Made by a program: the position numbers and the translations under genes. Below are positions 46,289 to 55,284 of a DNA stretch of 64,000 nucleotides, in pieces. Position 1 is the first letter of the stretch. Each line of letters starts with the position of its first letter. Origin of the DNA: Cellulomonas carbonis (GTDB taxonomy: Bacteria > Actinomycetota > Actinomycetes > Actinomycetales > Cellulomonadaceae); contig NZ_BMEB01000002.1 of the NCBI RefSeq assembly GCF_014636275.1, positions 806,001 to 870,000 on the forward strand, written 5' to 3'. The notes beneath the pieces are model-generated. The model worked only from the letters and a program-made list of their open reading frames with translations. It made no database searches and had not been told where the DNA came from.

Positions 46289-47725
46289 TCACCGAGCGGC
46301 CGGCAGCGTCACCCGGACGGTCGTGCCGCCTCCTGGCGTCGGCTCGACCCCGACCCGACCGCGGTGCGCCTGGACGATCGCGGCGACGATCGCGAGGCCG
46401 AGGCCCGCACCGCCGGTCTCGCGCCCGCGCCCGGCGTCGACCCGGTAGAAGCGCTCGAACACGCGGGCCGCGTGCTCCGGGTCGATGCCCGGGCCGTGGT
46501 CGCGGACCTCGAGCGCGACGGCGTCGTCGCCGAGCCGCCCGACCGCGAGCTCGACGGGTGAGCCGGGTGGCGTGTGGCGCACGACGTTGCCGACCAGGTT
46601 CGCGAGGACCTGGCGCAGGCGGTCCTCGTCGCCCACGGCCGTCGCACCCCCGACGCCCTCGCCGTCGCGCAGCGGCACGACGCGCACCGGGCGGTCCGGG
46701 TCGAGCGCGTGCACGTCCGCGGCGGCGTCCCCGACGAGAACCGCGAGGTCGACCGGCTCGGCGCGCAGCGGGCGGTTCTCGTCGAGCCGCGCCAGGTGCA
46801 GGAGGTCCTCGACGAGCGAGCCCATCCGGACGGCCGAGTCCTCGATCCGCCCGAGCGTCGTGCCGACCTCCTCGGGGTCGCGCAGTGCGCCCATGCGGTA
46901 CAGCTCGCCGTAGCCGCGGATCGTCGCGAGGGGCGTGCGGAGCTCGTGACTCGCGTCGGCGACGAACCGGCGCATGCGCGCCTCGGAGGCCGTGCGCGCC
47001 GCGAACGCCTGCTCGACCTGCGCGAGCATGCTGTTGAGCGCCGCCGCGACGGCCCCGACCTCGGTCGAGGCGGGCGCGGCGGGCACGCGACGCGTCAGGT
47101 CGCCGGCCGCGATCGCGGCGGCGGTGTCCTCGATCTCGCGCAGGGGGCGCAGCGACTGCCGCACGCCCCACCAGGCCCCCACGCCGCCGAGGGCGCCGAC
47201 GGCGAGCGTGATGAGCAGCACCGCGACGCGCAGGCGCCCGAGGGTCGAGTCGACCCCGTCCAGGGGCAGCGCGACGGCGACGGACGCGACGGGCCCCGCG
47301 TCGTCGACGAGCACGCGCGCCTGGACCCGCCACCGTCCCGTGCCCGACGTGTCCGGCACGGTGAAGGGACGTCCCTCGCGCGCCGTCACGGCGTCGACCG
47401 TCATCGTCGGCAGCTCGGGGCCCGTCTGCGCGGGGCCCGACGTCCAGCGGCTCGACCGGCCGTCGGGCGCGACGAACACGACCTGGTAGTCCGTCGGCAG
47501 GTCGAGCCGCCGGTCCCGGGGGATGCCCTCGGTCGCCTGGCGCACGAGGCGGGGGGTCCACTCCTCGAGCTGTGCGTCGAGCCCGTCGACGAGCGAGCGC
47601 TGGACGAGCGACGCGGCGGTGACGCCCGCGAGCGCGACGCCCAGCACGAGCAGCGCGGTCGAGAGCACCGTGAGGCGCGTCCGCAGGGGTGCGGTGGCCC
47701 ACCACCGCGGCGCTGCCGGTCCCAC
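46289..47725 (-). CDS. Sensor histidine kinase of a two-component system
   Basis: A 478-residue membrane kinase. Two membrane helices (about 19-40 and 165-187) enclose a sensor domain of about 120 residues; a HAMP domain (about 188-240), HisKA with phosphoacceptor His in FVADASHELRTPLATIRGYGEL, and an ATPase domain (NLVGNVVRHT, VRDHGPGIDP, GGAGLGLAIVAAIV) follow. The GTG start abuts the regulator stop (TGA-GTG), so the pair is co-translated. The stimulus is unknown; similar pairs include mycobacterial TcrYX and TrcSR. Confidence 0.92.
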   Translation of the reverse strand: MGPAAPRWWATAPLRTRLTVLSTALLVLGVALAGVTAASLVQRSLVDGLDAQLEEWTPRLVRQATEGIPRDRRLDLPTDYQVVFVAPDGRSSRWTSGPAQTGPELPTMTVDAVTAREGRPFTVPDTSGTGRWRVQARVLVDDAGPVASVAVALPLDGVDSTLGRLRVAVLLITLAVGALGGVGAWWGVRQSLRPLREIEDTAAAIAAGDLTRRVPAAPASTEVGAVAAALNSMLAQVEQAFAARTASEARMRRFVADASHELRTPLATIRGYGELYRMGALRDPEEVGTTLGRIEDSAVRMGSLVEDLLHLARLDENRPLRAEPVDLAVLVGDAAADVHALDPDRPVRVVPLRDGEGVGGATAVGDEDRLRQVLANLVGNVVRHTPPGSPVELAVGRLGDDAVALEVRDHGPGIDPEHAARVFERFYRVDAGRGRETGGAGLGLAIVAAIVQAHRGRVGVEPTPGGGTTVRVTLPAAR

Positions 47726-48466
47726 TCAGACGCCGGACGGCTTGCGCAGCACGTAGCCGATGCCGCGCTTGGTGTGGATCAGCGGGACGTCCTCGGGCGT
47801 GCCGTCGGGCCGGCGGTCGACCTTGCGGCGCAGGTAGGAGATGTACGACTCGACGATGCTCCCGTCGCCGCCCCAGTCGTACTGCCACACGTGGTCGAGG
47901 ATCTGCGTCTTCGACAGCACGCGGCCCGGGTTGAGCATGAGGTACCGCAGCAGCGCGAACTCGGTGGGGGAGAGCTCGACGACGCGCCCGCCGCGGCGCA
48001 CCTCGTGCGAGTCCTCGTCGAGCTCGAGGTCGGCGTAGCGCAGCAGGTCGGCCTCGAGCGCCTGACCCGCCGCGCGCGTGCGGCGCAGGACCGCGCGGAT
48101 CCGCGCGACGACCTCCTCGAGGCTGAACGGCTTGGTGACGTAGTCGTCGCCGCCGACGGTGAGCCCCTGGACCTTGTCGGTCGTGTCGTCGCGTGCGGTG
48201 AGGAAGACGACGGGGACGTGCTGGTCGCGCTCGCGCATGCGGCGCGTGACCGTGAAGCCGTCCATGTCGGGGAGCATGACGTCCAGGACGACCAGGTCGG
48301 GGTCGGTGTCGCGCACGAGCTGCAGCGCGGACGCGCCGTCGGCCGCGGCGTAGACCTCGAAGCCCGCGAAGCGCAGCGACGTCGTGAGCAGCTCGCGGAT
48401 CGTCGGCTCGTCGTCGACCACGACGAGCCGCGCCTCGGGCGTCTGCGGGGCGTCGGCGGCGGCCAT
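47726..48466 (-). CDS. OmpR-family response regulator
   Basis: A 246-residue regulator. Receiver: VVVDDEPTI acidic pair, phosphoacceptor Asp in LVVLDVMLPDMDG, Thr in VVFLTARDD and Lys in YVTKPFS. The winged helix has SPTEFALLRYLMLNPGRVLS and VESYISYLRRKVD, the recognition pattern of the PhoP/TrcR/TcrX branch, and ends IHTKRGIGYVLR. It is the first gene of the pair. pspA lies just upstream on the same strand, so envelope stress is a possible input, by inference. Confidence 0.93.
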   Translation of the reverse strand: MAAADAPQTPEARLVVVDDEPTIRELLTTSLRFAGFEVYAAADGASALQLVRDTDPDLVVLDVMLPDMDGFTVTRRMRERDQHVPVVFLTARDDTTDKVQGLTVGGDDYVTKPFSLEEVVARIRAVLRRTRAAGQALEADLLRYADLELDEDSHEVRRGGRVVELSPTEFALLRYLMLNPGRVLSKTQILDHVWQYDWGGDGSIVESYISYLRRKVDRRPDGTPEDVPLIHTKRGIGYVLRKPSGV

Positions 48467-48543
48467 GCGTCCAGTGTGCGCCCGGAGCCTGGGAGTTCGC
48501 TGGACGAGCGCTGGGCGGCTGGGCGCACCGTCCGCGGGCGCCC

Positions 48544-48584
48544 GGGCGGGCGGGCGGGCCCTCAGTAGGCCCGTCCGCCCGCCC
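48544..48584 (-). terminator. Terminator after pspA
   Basis: Seventeen-bp stem (GGGCGGGCGGGCGGGCC against GGCCCGTCCGCCCGCCC, one G-T pair) with loop CTCAGTA. The loop contains a copy of the pspA stop-codon region. Confidence 0.78.
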
Positions 48585-48590
48585 GTGCCC

Positions 48591-49379
48591 TCAGTAAGCC
48601 CCGCGCTCCGGCGCGGCCTCGATCGCGGGCGTCACCGGCGTCGACTCGAGCTGCGGCGTGGGACGGTTGCCCGCCTTGAGCGCGGCGAGGCGCGCCTCGA
48701 CCTCGATCTGCTCGCCGGCGGACTCGAGCTCGGCGAACTGCGACTCGAGCGACGACGCCGCGATCTCGGCCTGGCCCATCGCCATGGCCTCCTCGCGGCG
48801 CACGCGCTCCTCGAAGCGCGCGAGCTCGCTCGTCGGGTCGAGGACGTTGATCGAGCTGATCGCGCTCTGGACCTGCTGCTGCGCCGTCGCGGCCTTCTGG
48901 CGCGCGACGAGCGTGTCGCGGCGCGTCTTGAGCTGGCCGAGCTTGTCCTTCATCTGCGCGAGGCCGGTCTTGAGCTTGTCGACCGTGTCGCGCTGCGACG
49001 CGATGAGCGGCTCGGCCTGACGGACCTCGGTCTCGGCGGCGATCTGCTTCTGCAGCGCGATCTTGGCGAGCTGGTCGAAGCGGTCGGCCTCGGCGGCGTT
49101 GCCCGCCGAGCGCAGCGCGTCGGCGCGCGAGGACGCCGCCAGGGCCTTGTCGCCCCACTCGCGCGACGCCGCGACGTCCTCGTTGTAGTCCTGCTCCGCG
49201 AGCCGGAGGTTGCCGATCGTCTGGGCGATGGCCCGCTCGGCCTCGGCGATGTTGTTCGTGTAGTCGCGGACGAGCTGGTCCAGCATCTTCTGCGGGTCCT
49301 CGGCCTGGTCGATCAGCGCGTTGATGTTCGCGCGAGCGAGCTGGGTGATGCGGCCGATGATGCTCTGCTTCTCCGTCAT
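48591..49379 (-). CDS. pspA: PspA/IM30 (Vipp1-like) membrane-stress protein
   Basis: Peripheral membrane protein of 262 residues that assembles on damaged membranes. It is one long coiled-coil: SIIGRITQLARANINALIDQAEDPQKMLDQ is the amphipathic start and helix 1 of the ESCRT-III-like fold, followed by TNNIAEAERAIAQTIGNLRLAEQ and a Gln/Ala/Glu-rich hairpin to about residue 230. The last 30 residues are a Pro-rich tail. It lies next to a TPM-domain gene, a pairing common in actinobacteria. Confidence 0.93.
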   Translation of the reverse strand: MTEKQSIIGRITQLARANINALIDQAEDPQKMLDQLVRDYTNNIAEAERAIAQTIGNLRLAEQDYNEDVAASREWGDKALAASSRADALRSAGNAAEADRFDQLAKIALQKQIAAETEVRQAEPLIASQRDTVDKLKTGLAQMKDKLGQLKTRRDTLVARQKAATAQQQVQSAISSINVLDPTSELARFEERVRREEAMAMGQAEIAASSLESQFAELESAGEQIEVEARLAALKAGNRPTPQLESTPVTPAIEAAPERGAY

Positions 49380-49505
49380 GTGCCGTGCCTTCCCTTCGTC
49401 CGTCCGGGCCGGGTGGCCCGCTGACCGGTCAACGTCGCGCCGCCGTCCGCGGTGCCCGGCGGGTCCGGGCGGCCGTGGCCGCGCACGCGGTCCAGAGCGC
49501 GGGGC

Positions 49506-51617
49506 TCAGAAGCTGCCGCCACCCCCGCCGAAACCGCCTCCGCCGAAGCCGCCGCCGAAGCCCCCTCCGCCGCCGCCGAAGCCGCCGCCTCCGCCACCGC
49601 CCCCGCCGAACCCGCCGAAGCCGCCCCCGCCGCCGCCACCGCGGAGGATCGAGTCGAGCAGGATGCCGCCGAGGACCATGCCGCCGATGTCGGGGCCGCT
49701 GCGGTAGCCGACCTGGCGGCGCCGCTGGTCCTCGTAGTCCGCGACGTCGGCCTGGGCGACCGCCTGCGCCTCCTGCGCGAGCCGCTCGGCGCGCTGCACG
49801 GTCGCGAGCGCCGCCTCGGGATCGGTCGGGGCCTGGTCGCGCGCGAGCTGCAGGAGCCGCGCCGCCTCGGCGAGCCGCGTGCGCGCGTCGGGGCCGACGG
49901 CGCCGCGGCGCGTGGTCACGAAGTCCGCGGTCGCGCGGACGAGGGAGTCGGCCCGCCCGAGCGCCTCACGCAGGTGGCCCGCGGCCCGGCGGTGGCGCTC
50001 CTCGGCCTCGCGGTGGGGTGCGAGCGCCTCGTCGAGCGCGGCCTCGGCGTCGGTGATGGTCCGCAGCGCCGCGAGCGGGTCGCCCCCCGACCGCGCCGCG
50101 CCCGCCTGCTCGATCGCGGCGCGCGCGGCCTCGACGCGCGGAGCGACCTCGGCGCCGCGCGGCGCGAGCCGGCGCGCGTCCTCGACGTCCGCGCTGATGG
50201 ACGCGATCGCCTGCTCGAGCCGGCGTCCGGCCGACGCGAGGTCGTCCCCCGCGCGGTCGACGGCGTCCAGGAGCGTCACGGCCTGCCCGACGGCGTTCTC
50301 GCTCGCCCGTGCGAGGTCGACCGCCTCGGCGCGGTCGCCCGCCTCGAGCGCGGCGCGCCCGCGCGCGACCGCCTCGTCGACCTGCGTGAGCAGTGCCTCG
50401 GCCTGGTCCGGGTTGGCCGCGACCGACGCGAGCGCCTCGGCCGGGTAGGTGGTGCGAAGCCGCTCGAGCGTGCGGCGCGCGGGTTCGATGCGGGTCCGGA
50501 CCTCGCGGGCCCGCGCCTCGTCGGTCGCGAGCAGCTCGGGCGCGCGCTGCTGCAGGTCGCGCAGCTCGTCGAACCGGTCGGTCTGCGCGTCGAGGTCCTC
50601 GGCGACGCCCTGGCACAGCCGCAGGATCCGCAGCGAGTGGTCACGCACGACGTCCTCGGTGTCGGGCGTCGAGTCGTCGAGCACCTGGCGCAGGTGGAAC
50701 GCCTCGAGGACGCGCGCGCGGGCGGTGGTCAGGACCTGCTCGAACTCGCGCGTGGCCTCGACGCCGAACTGCGCCTGCGCGAAGCCGAGCTCCTGTTCGG
50801 ACGTGCGGATCGCGTCGTCGATGCGCACGAGCGCCGCGGCGGCACGGCGGTCGAGCTCGGCCGTGGGCAGCGCCTCGAGCCCCTGCGGCCGTGGCGCGCC
50901 CGGTGCGGCCGGGGGCTGCCCCGGACCACCGGCCGGCTTCCTGCGGCGCGACCGGATGAGCAGGAACCCGACGACGACGACGGCGCCGACGAGCAGCAGC
51001 GTGAGGAACCCGCCGCCACCCGTGTCAGCGGCTCCGGAGCCGCCCGGGGCCGGGTCGGCGCCCGTGCCGGTGGTCGTGGCGCTCGACAGGCCCTCGGTCG
51101 CGGCGAGCGCGGCGCCGGCCCAGTCGTCCGACGAGAGCTGGGCACGCACGCCGTCGCGCGCCTGCTCCACGGCGGCCTGCACCTCGCTGCCCTGCGTCGC
51201 GTCGAAGTAGTAGTCCCGCTGCTCCACGGCGACCGCGAGCAGCGCGTCGCTGCCCCCGAGCCCGGACAGCGTCGCCGTCTCGGTGCCCCACTCCGCGTAC
51301 GTCCGCCCTGAGAAGTCGTCGACGAAGACGACGTAGAGGTCGATCCCGGCGTCGGTCGCGAGCTGCTCGACGGCGGCGCGGACCTCGGCCTCCTGCGAGC
51401 CGAGCACACCGGCCTCGTCGACGACCTGCTCGCCGAGGTCGATCGGCTCCGCCGCGCTTGCCGCGGCGGCGGGGGCGACGAGCGCGGCGACCGCGAGGGC
51501 CGCCGTCGCCAGCGGGCGGGCCGCCCGCCGGGGCGCCCGCCCGGCTCGTCCGTCGGGACCGGGCCGGTCGTCGGGTGCGTCGTGGGGAAGGGTGCGGGCG
51601 TCGGGGACGGGCGTCAC
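49506..51617 (-). CDS. TPM-domain membrane protein with long coiled coil and Gly-rich tail
   Basis: A 703-residue envelope protein. A signal peptide or anchor (about 33-57) is followed by a TPM (TLP18.3/Psb32/MOLO-1) domain (IDLGEQVVDEAGVLG to about residue 185), a membrane helix (about 205-225), a coiled-coil/helical region of about 400 residues, and a C-terminus of Gly with scattered Phe (last 45 residues). TPM proteins are often encoded beside PspA and may act in membrane repair. AAGGAT lies six bases before GTG 51617 on its strand. Confidence 0.88.
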   Translation of the reverse strand: MTPVPDARTLPHDAPDDRPGPDGRAGRAPRRAARPLATAALAVAALVAPAAAASAAEPIDLGEQVVDEAGVLGSQEAEVRAAVEQLATDAGIDLYVVFVDDFSGRTYAEWGTETATLSGLGGSDALLAVAVEQRDYYFDATQGSEVQAAVEQARDGVRAQLSSDDWAGAALAATEGLSSATTTGTGADPAPGGSGAADTGGGGFLTLLLVGAVVVVGFLLIRSRRRKPAGGPGQPPAAPGAPRPQGLEALPTAELDRRAAAALVRIDDAIRTSEQELGFAQAQFGVEATREFEQVLTTARARVLEAFHLRQVLDDSTPDTEDVVRDHSLRILRLCQGVAEDLDAQTDRFDELRDLQQRAPELLATDEARAREVRTRIEPARRTLERLRTTYPAEALASVAANPDQAEALLTQVDEAVARGRAALEAGDRAEAVDLARASENAVGQAVTLLDAVDRAGDDLASAGRRLEQAIASISADVEDARRLAPRGAEVAPRVEAARAAIEQAGAARSGGDPLAALRTITDAEAALDEALAPHREAEERHRRAAGHLREALGRADSLVRATADFVTTRRGAVGPDARTRLAEAARLLQLARDQAPTDPEAALATVQRAERLAQEAQAVAQADVADYEDQRRRQVGYRSGPDIGGMVLGGILLDSILRGGGGGGGFGGFGGGGGGGGGFGGGGGGFGGGFGGGGFGGGGGSF

Positions 51618-51704
51618 ACCACGATCCTTGCCCTCGGCGCGGGCCCCCGCAACGACGACCGCTACGGTGACCGCGCCACGTCGCCGCTCCGCAGGAGGTC
51701 CACC

Positions 51705-52268
51705 GTGCCGAGACCGTCCCGTCCGTCGCTGACCCGGGCGCTGCGCGCCGTCGTCGACCCCGCGCTCGTCCTGCACGCCGCGAAGCTCGCCCGGTCGTGG
51801 TCGTACTCCCACGTCGGCCCGCGCAGGCTGATGCAGGCGGGCCCCGGGCTCGCGATGTCCCCGACCGCGAGCCTGCGCAACGGCGAGCGCATCACGCTCG
51901 GCCGCGACGTGCACGTCGGTGAGCGCTGCTCGCTGTGGGCGGGCGACTCGACGGGCCGGATCGTCCTGGGCGACAACGCGCTGCTCGCACCCGAGGTCTT
52001 CATCACCGCGAGCAACTACGGCACGCGCGCGGGCAGCCCGATCATGTACCAGGACAAGGTCGAGCGGGACGTCGTCGTCGGGGCCGACGTGTGGCTCGGC
52101 GCGCGGGTCGTCGTGCTGCCGGGCGTCACGATCGGCGACGGCGCGGTGGTCGGCGCGGGCTCCGTCGTCACCAAGGACCTGCCGGCGAACTGCATCGCCG
52201 TCGGGGTCCCCGCGCGGGTCGTGGGGTGGCGCGAGGGCGCGGGTCCGGGGACCGACGCGCGCCCCTGA
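51705..52268 (+). CDS. Hexapeptide-repeat acyltransferase (WcaF/NodL-like)
   Basis: A 187-residue left-handed beta-helix acyltransferase. Hexapeptide coils run from about residue 60 to 175 (RNGERITLGRDVHVGERCSL, GRIVLGDNALLAPEVFI, VVVGADVWLGARVVVLPGVTIGDGAVVGAGSVVTKDL). The ASNYGTRAGSP loop would hold the catalytic His region, but the typical catalytic His is not obvious there, so activity is uncertain. AGGAGG precedes GTG 51705. As first gene of the glycosyltransferase locus it probably acetylates a surface sugar. Confidence 0.85.
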   Translation: MPRPSRPSLTRALRAVVDPALVLHAAKLARSWSYSHVGPRRLMQAGPGLAMSPTASLRNGERITLGRDVHVGERCSLWAGDSTGRIVLGDNALLAPEVFITASNYGTRAGSPIMYQDKVERDVVVGADVWLGARVVVLPGVTIGDGAVVGAGSVVTKDLPANCIAVGVPARVVGWREGAGPGTDARP

Positions 52269-52388
52269 GGCGGTCGGCGAGGTGTGACCTGCGTCGCTGG
52301 GACACGGGTTCCCGTTGCGGAGTCGCAGGTCGTGAGCGCGCGTCCCGCCCAACGGGTCCGCCGCGTCTCGCATCGTGGGTGAGGGGTT

Positions 52389-52475
52389 CCGTCACAAAAC
52401 GGTCACGGCGACGATGACGGGACGTAACGCCCGGGCAACCCAGGGGGGACCGACCGGTGCTACCGTCACAAAACG
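52389..52475. promoter_or_regulatory. Paired 13-bp repeats upstream of the glycosyltransferase gene
   Basis: CCGTCACAAAACG occurs at 52389-52401 and again at 52463-52475, exact copies 74 bp apart. TACCGT (52461-52466) overlapping the second copy looks like a -10 box. The rest of the 257-bp gap (52269-52525) holds no gene. Possible operator pair; no known regulator fits. Confidence 0.55.
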
Positions 52476-52525
52476 AGCAATGGCGCTGGAACGACACCCG
52501 ATCCGATAACGAACGAGGTACGTCC

Positions 52526-53623
52526 ATGCGACTGGCCCTGGCTCACGACTACCTGACGCAGCGCGGGGGCGCCGAGCGGGTGGCCCTCCTCCTGACGAAG
52601 GTCTTCCCCGGGGCACCGCTCTACACCAGCGTCTACAACCCCACCACGACCTTCGACGGGTTCGGGGACGTGGACATCCGCGTGTCGCGGCTCCAGCGCG
52701 TGCCGGCGTTCCGCAAGGACCCGCGGCTCGCGCTCCTCGCGCTGGCGAACGCGTGGGACTCGACCCAGCCCGACGCCGCCGACGTCGTCGTCGCGAGCTC
52801 GACCGGCTGGGCGCACGGCGTCAACGTGCCCGACGGCGTGCGCAAGGTCGTCTACTGCCACAACCCCGCGCGGTGGCTCTACCAGGCCGAGGACTACCTG
52901 ACGAGCCGCGCCGCGCGCGGGGCGCTCGGCGTCGTGCGGCCCGGCCTCATGGCCTGGGACCGCCGCGCCGCCCGGTCGGCCGACCGCTACCTGGCCAACT
53001 CGAGCGTCGTCGCGGCCCGCATCCGCGCGACCTACGGCATCGACGCCGAGGTCCTCCACCCGCCGGTCTCGATCGACGCCGCGGGTGAGCAGGAGCCGGT
53101 CGAGGGCCTCGAGCCCGGCTTCTGGCTCACGATCGCGCGCGGTCGCGGCTACAAGAACACGTCGGCCGTCGTCGAGGGCACGCGCGGCACGGGGTCGCCG
53201 CTCGTCGTCGCCGGCACGTCGGAGCCGTTCGCGGACGCGCCGCACGTGCGCCCCGTCGGCGTCGTCAGCGACGCGCAGCTACGCTGGCTGTACGCGAACG
53301 CGCGCGCCCTCGTCTCGGTCTCGCGTGAGGACTTCGGGCTCACGCCCCTCGAGGCGAACGCGTTCGGCACGCCGTCGGCGGTCCTGCGAGCGGGCGGCTT
53401 CCTCGACAGCACCGCCGAGGGCGTCTCGGGCGAGTTCATCGAGCACGCGACCCCCGAGGCCGTGCACCGCACGCTCTCGACCTTCCCGGACCACGACCGG
53501 GCTGCCGTGCGCCGGCACGCGGAGCGCTTCTCGCTCGAGGAGTTCTCGCGCCGCATGTGGTCGGTCGTCTCGGAGGTCGGTGGCGTGCGCGCTCCCGTGG
53601 GCGCCGACGCCGCGGTCGCCTGA
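52526..53623 (+). CDS. Glycosyltransferase family 4
   Basis: A 365-residue retaining glycosyltransferase. N-terminal domain begins MRLALAHDYLTQRGGAERVA; VVYCHNPARWLY is a conserved acceptor-side motif; the C-terminal donor domain has FWLTIARGRGYKNT, and SREDFGLTPLEANAFGTPSAVL with the E-x7-E-type pair. ATG 52526 has ACGAGG upstream. It belongs to the polysaccharide locus; sugar specificity cannot be read from sequence. Confidence 0.88.
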   Translation: MRLALAHDYLTQRGGAERVALLLTKVFPGAPLYTSVYNPTTTFDGFGDVDIRVSRLQRVPAFRKDPRLALLALANAWDSTQPDAADVVVASSTGWAHGVNVPDGVRKVVYCHNPARWLYQAEDYLTSRAARGALGVVRPGLMAWDRRAARSADRYLANSSVVAARIRATYGIDAEVLHPPVSIDAAGEQEPVEGLEPGFWLTIARGRGYKNTSAVVEGTRGTGSPLVVAGTSEPFADAPHVRPVGVVSDAQLRWLYANARALVSVSREDFGLTPLEANAFGTPSAVLRAGGFLDSTAEGVSGEFIEHATPEAVHRTLSTFPDHDRAAVRRHAERFSLEEFSRRMWSVVSEVGGVRAPVGADAAVA

Positions 53624-53683
53624 CGACCGCCCCCTCCGTCGGCCGCCCGCGCGTGGTAGGTGTTGAGCCGTGAGGACCCACGC

Positions 53684-55099
53684 GTGACCGCCCCGACCGT
53701 GCCCACGGGGAGAGTGCCCGACGAGGTGCGTGACGCCACGCGTCCGGGCCCCGGCCGTGGGACGCGGATGCGCAGCAGCATGCTCGTCCTGGTGCTCGCG
53801 TACGCCGTCTTCCTCGTGCTGCCGGGCGAGGTCGCCCTCGTCGGACCGCTCCGGTCCAACGGGGCCCCGCTCCGGCTGCTGGGCCTCCTCGCCCTCTTCC
53901 TCGTCGTGGCGGGCTTCGTGCGGGCCGACACACGCCTGCGTGCCCGCCCGGTCGCGTGGATCGCGCTCGCGTACGTCGGCTTCACCCTGCTCGCGTGGAC
54001 GACGGCGTACACGCGGCTCCTCGACGCGCAGCAGAGTGCGGAGATCAACCGCTCTGTGCTCATCGTGCTGTCCGGGGTGGGCATCACGCTCCTCGCGGCG
54101 GTCGCCGTCCAGGAGCTGCGGGACGCGCACCGCCTCGTGGGGTGGCTCGCCGCGGGAGCGGTGCTGTGCGTGACGGTCGGCGGCCTGCAGTTCGTCGGCG
54201 TGATCGACAAGTGGACCGACGTCGTCGCGACGCCCATCACGACGACCGTGGTCGGCGCGATGGGGGTCGTCGGGCGGCTCGGGTTCAACCGCGTGCCCGG
54301 GACGACGTCGAGCCCGCTCGAGTACTCCGTCGTCCTCGCCGTCGTCCTGCCGCTCGTCATCCACCTGGTCCTGCACGCCGCGACGCGGCGCGCGCGGGGG
54401 ATGGCCGGCGTCGCCGCCGCGGCGATCCTGCTCGGCCTGCCGCTCGGCTTCTCCCGGTCGGGCCTGCTCACGCTCGTCGTGACGATCGTCGTCATGCTCG
54501 TCTTCCTGCTGCCCATCCACCGCTGGGGCCTGCTGCTCACGACGGCGTTCGCGGCCGCGGGTGCGGTCGTCGTCGCACCGCAGATCACGGGCGTGTTCCG
54601 CGAGCTCGTCACGACGGCCGACGAGGACGACAGCATCCAGGGCCGGCTGGGTGACTACCCGCGCGTGGCCGAGCAGTTCGAGCAGGCCCCGTGGTTCGGG
54701 AACGGCCCAGGGTCCGGGCCCGTGCTGGAGACGGTGCTCGACAACCAGTGGCTCGGGACCCTCGTGCGCGACGGGATCGTCGGTGTGGTGGGCCTTGCGC
54801 TCCTCGTGCTCGGCGGGGCTGCGCTCGCGGCGTGGAGCGCGTCGCGCGCGCCGGTCGGCTCGGCGGCGCGCACCTTCAACGGGGCGCTGTGCGCCGGCCT
54901 GCTCGGGACGGCCGTCGCGGCGGCCGCCTTCGACCTCCTCGCGTTCCAGCAGGCCACCTTCGCGGTGTTCCTGCTGCTCGGGCTGGTCGGGGTCGGCGTC
55001 GGGCGCGGGGCGTCCCGCGGCGTCGTCGAGGCGGTGGCGGACGCACCGGCGTCGCCCGCCTCACCCGTGGGCCCGGAACGGGGCGCGGCGCCCGCCTGA
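53684..55099 (+). CDS. O-antigen ligase/Wzy-like polysaccharide polymerase
   Basis: A 471-residue membrane protein with about 11 membrane helices and a large extracytoplasmic loop late in the chain (ELVTTADEDDSIQGRLGDYPRVAEQFEQ, then PWFGNGPGSG), the Wzy_C/O-antigen-ligase signature. It would polymerise or ligate repeat units outside the membrane. GTG 53684 has GAGGA seven bases before it; GTG 53660 is an alternative. The segment around its stop codon is repeated almost three times downstream. Confidence 0.86.
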   Translation: MTAPTVPTGRVPDEVRDATRPGPGRGTRMRSSMLVLVLAYAVFLVLPGEVALVGPLRSNGAPLRLLGLLALFLVVAGFVRADTRLRARPVAWIALAYVGFTLLAWTTAYTRLLDAQQSAEINRSVLIVLSGVGITLLAAVAVQELRDAHRLVGWLAAGAVLCVTVGGLQFVGVIDKWTDVVATPITTTVVGAMGVVGRLGFNRVPGTTSSPLEYSVVLAVVLPLVIHLVLHAATRRARGMAGVAAAAILLGLPLGFSRSGLLTLVVTIVVMLVFLLPIHRWGLLLTTAFAAAGAVVVAPQITGVFRELVTTADEDDSIQGRLGDYPRVAEQFEQAPWFGNGPGSGPVLETVLDNQWLGTLVRDGIVGVVGLALLVLGGAALAAWSASRAPVGSAARTFNGALCAGLLGTAVAAAAFDLLAFQQATFAVFLLLGLVGVGVGRGASRGVVEAVADAPASPASPVGPERGAAPA

Positions 55100-55174
55100 C
55101 CGACGCCGGGTCCGCTGGCGGCACTGACCGACGTCGGGTCCGCGGGCGGCACTGACCGACGTCAGGTCCGCGGG
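55096..55174. repeat. 28-bp tandem repeat starting at the stop codon of the polymerase gene
   Basis: Units begin CTGACCGACG at 55096, 55124 and 55152; the first two are complete (28 bp, three differences) and the third is 23 bp. The first unit contains the stop codon TGA (55097-55099). Confidence 0.88.
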
Positions 55175-55230
55175 ACGCCCCGTCGCCCCGCACGGGAGCG
55201 CCTCGCCGGCGAACGTGCACCCCGGACATC

Positions 55231-55272
55231 ACGACGGGCGGCCGTCCCCTCGCGGGGACGACCGCCCGTCGT
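55231..55272. terminator. Terminator between the polymerase gene and wzz-like gene
   Basis: Nineteen-bp arms with one mismatch (ACGACGGGCGGCCGTCCCC against GGGGACGACCGCCCGTCGT) and a TCGC loop, between convergent genes. Confidence 0.83.
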
Positions 55273-55284
55273 CGTCCGTCCTCG

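Noticed and set aside
49506..49640. Gly-repeat region as an independent tandem repeat element
   Set aside because: It is the coding sequence of the Gly/Phe tail of the TPM protein; the repetition follows from codon use.
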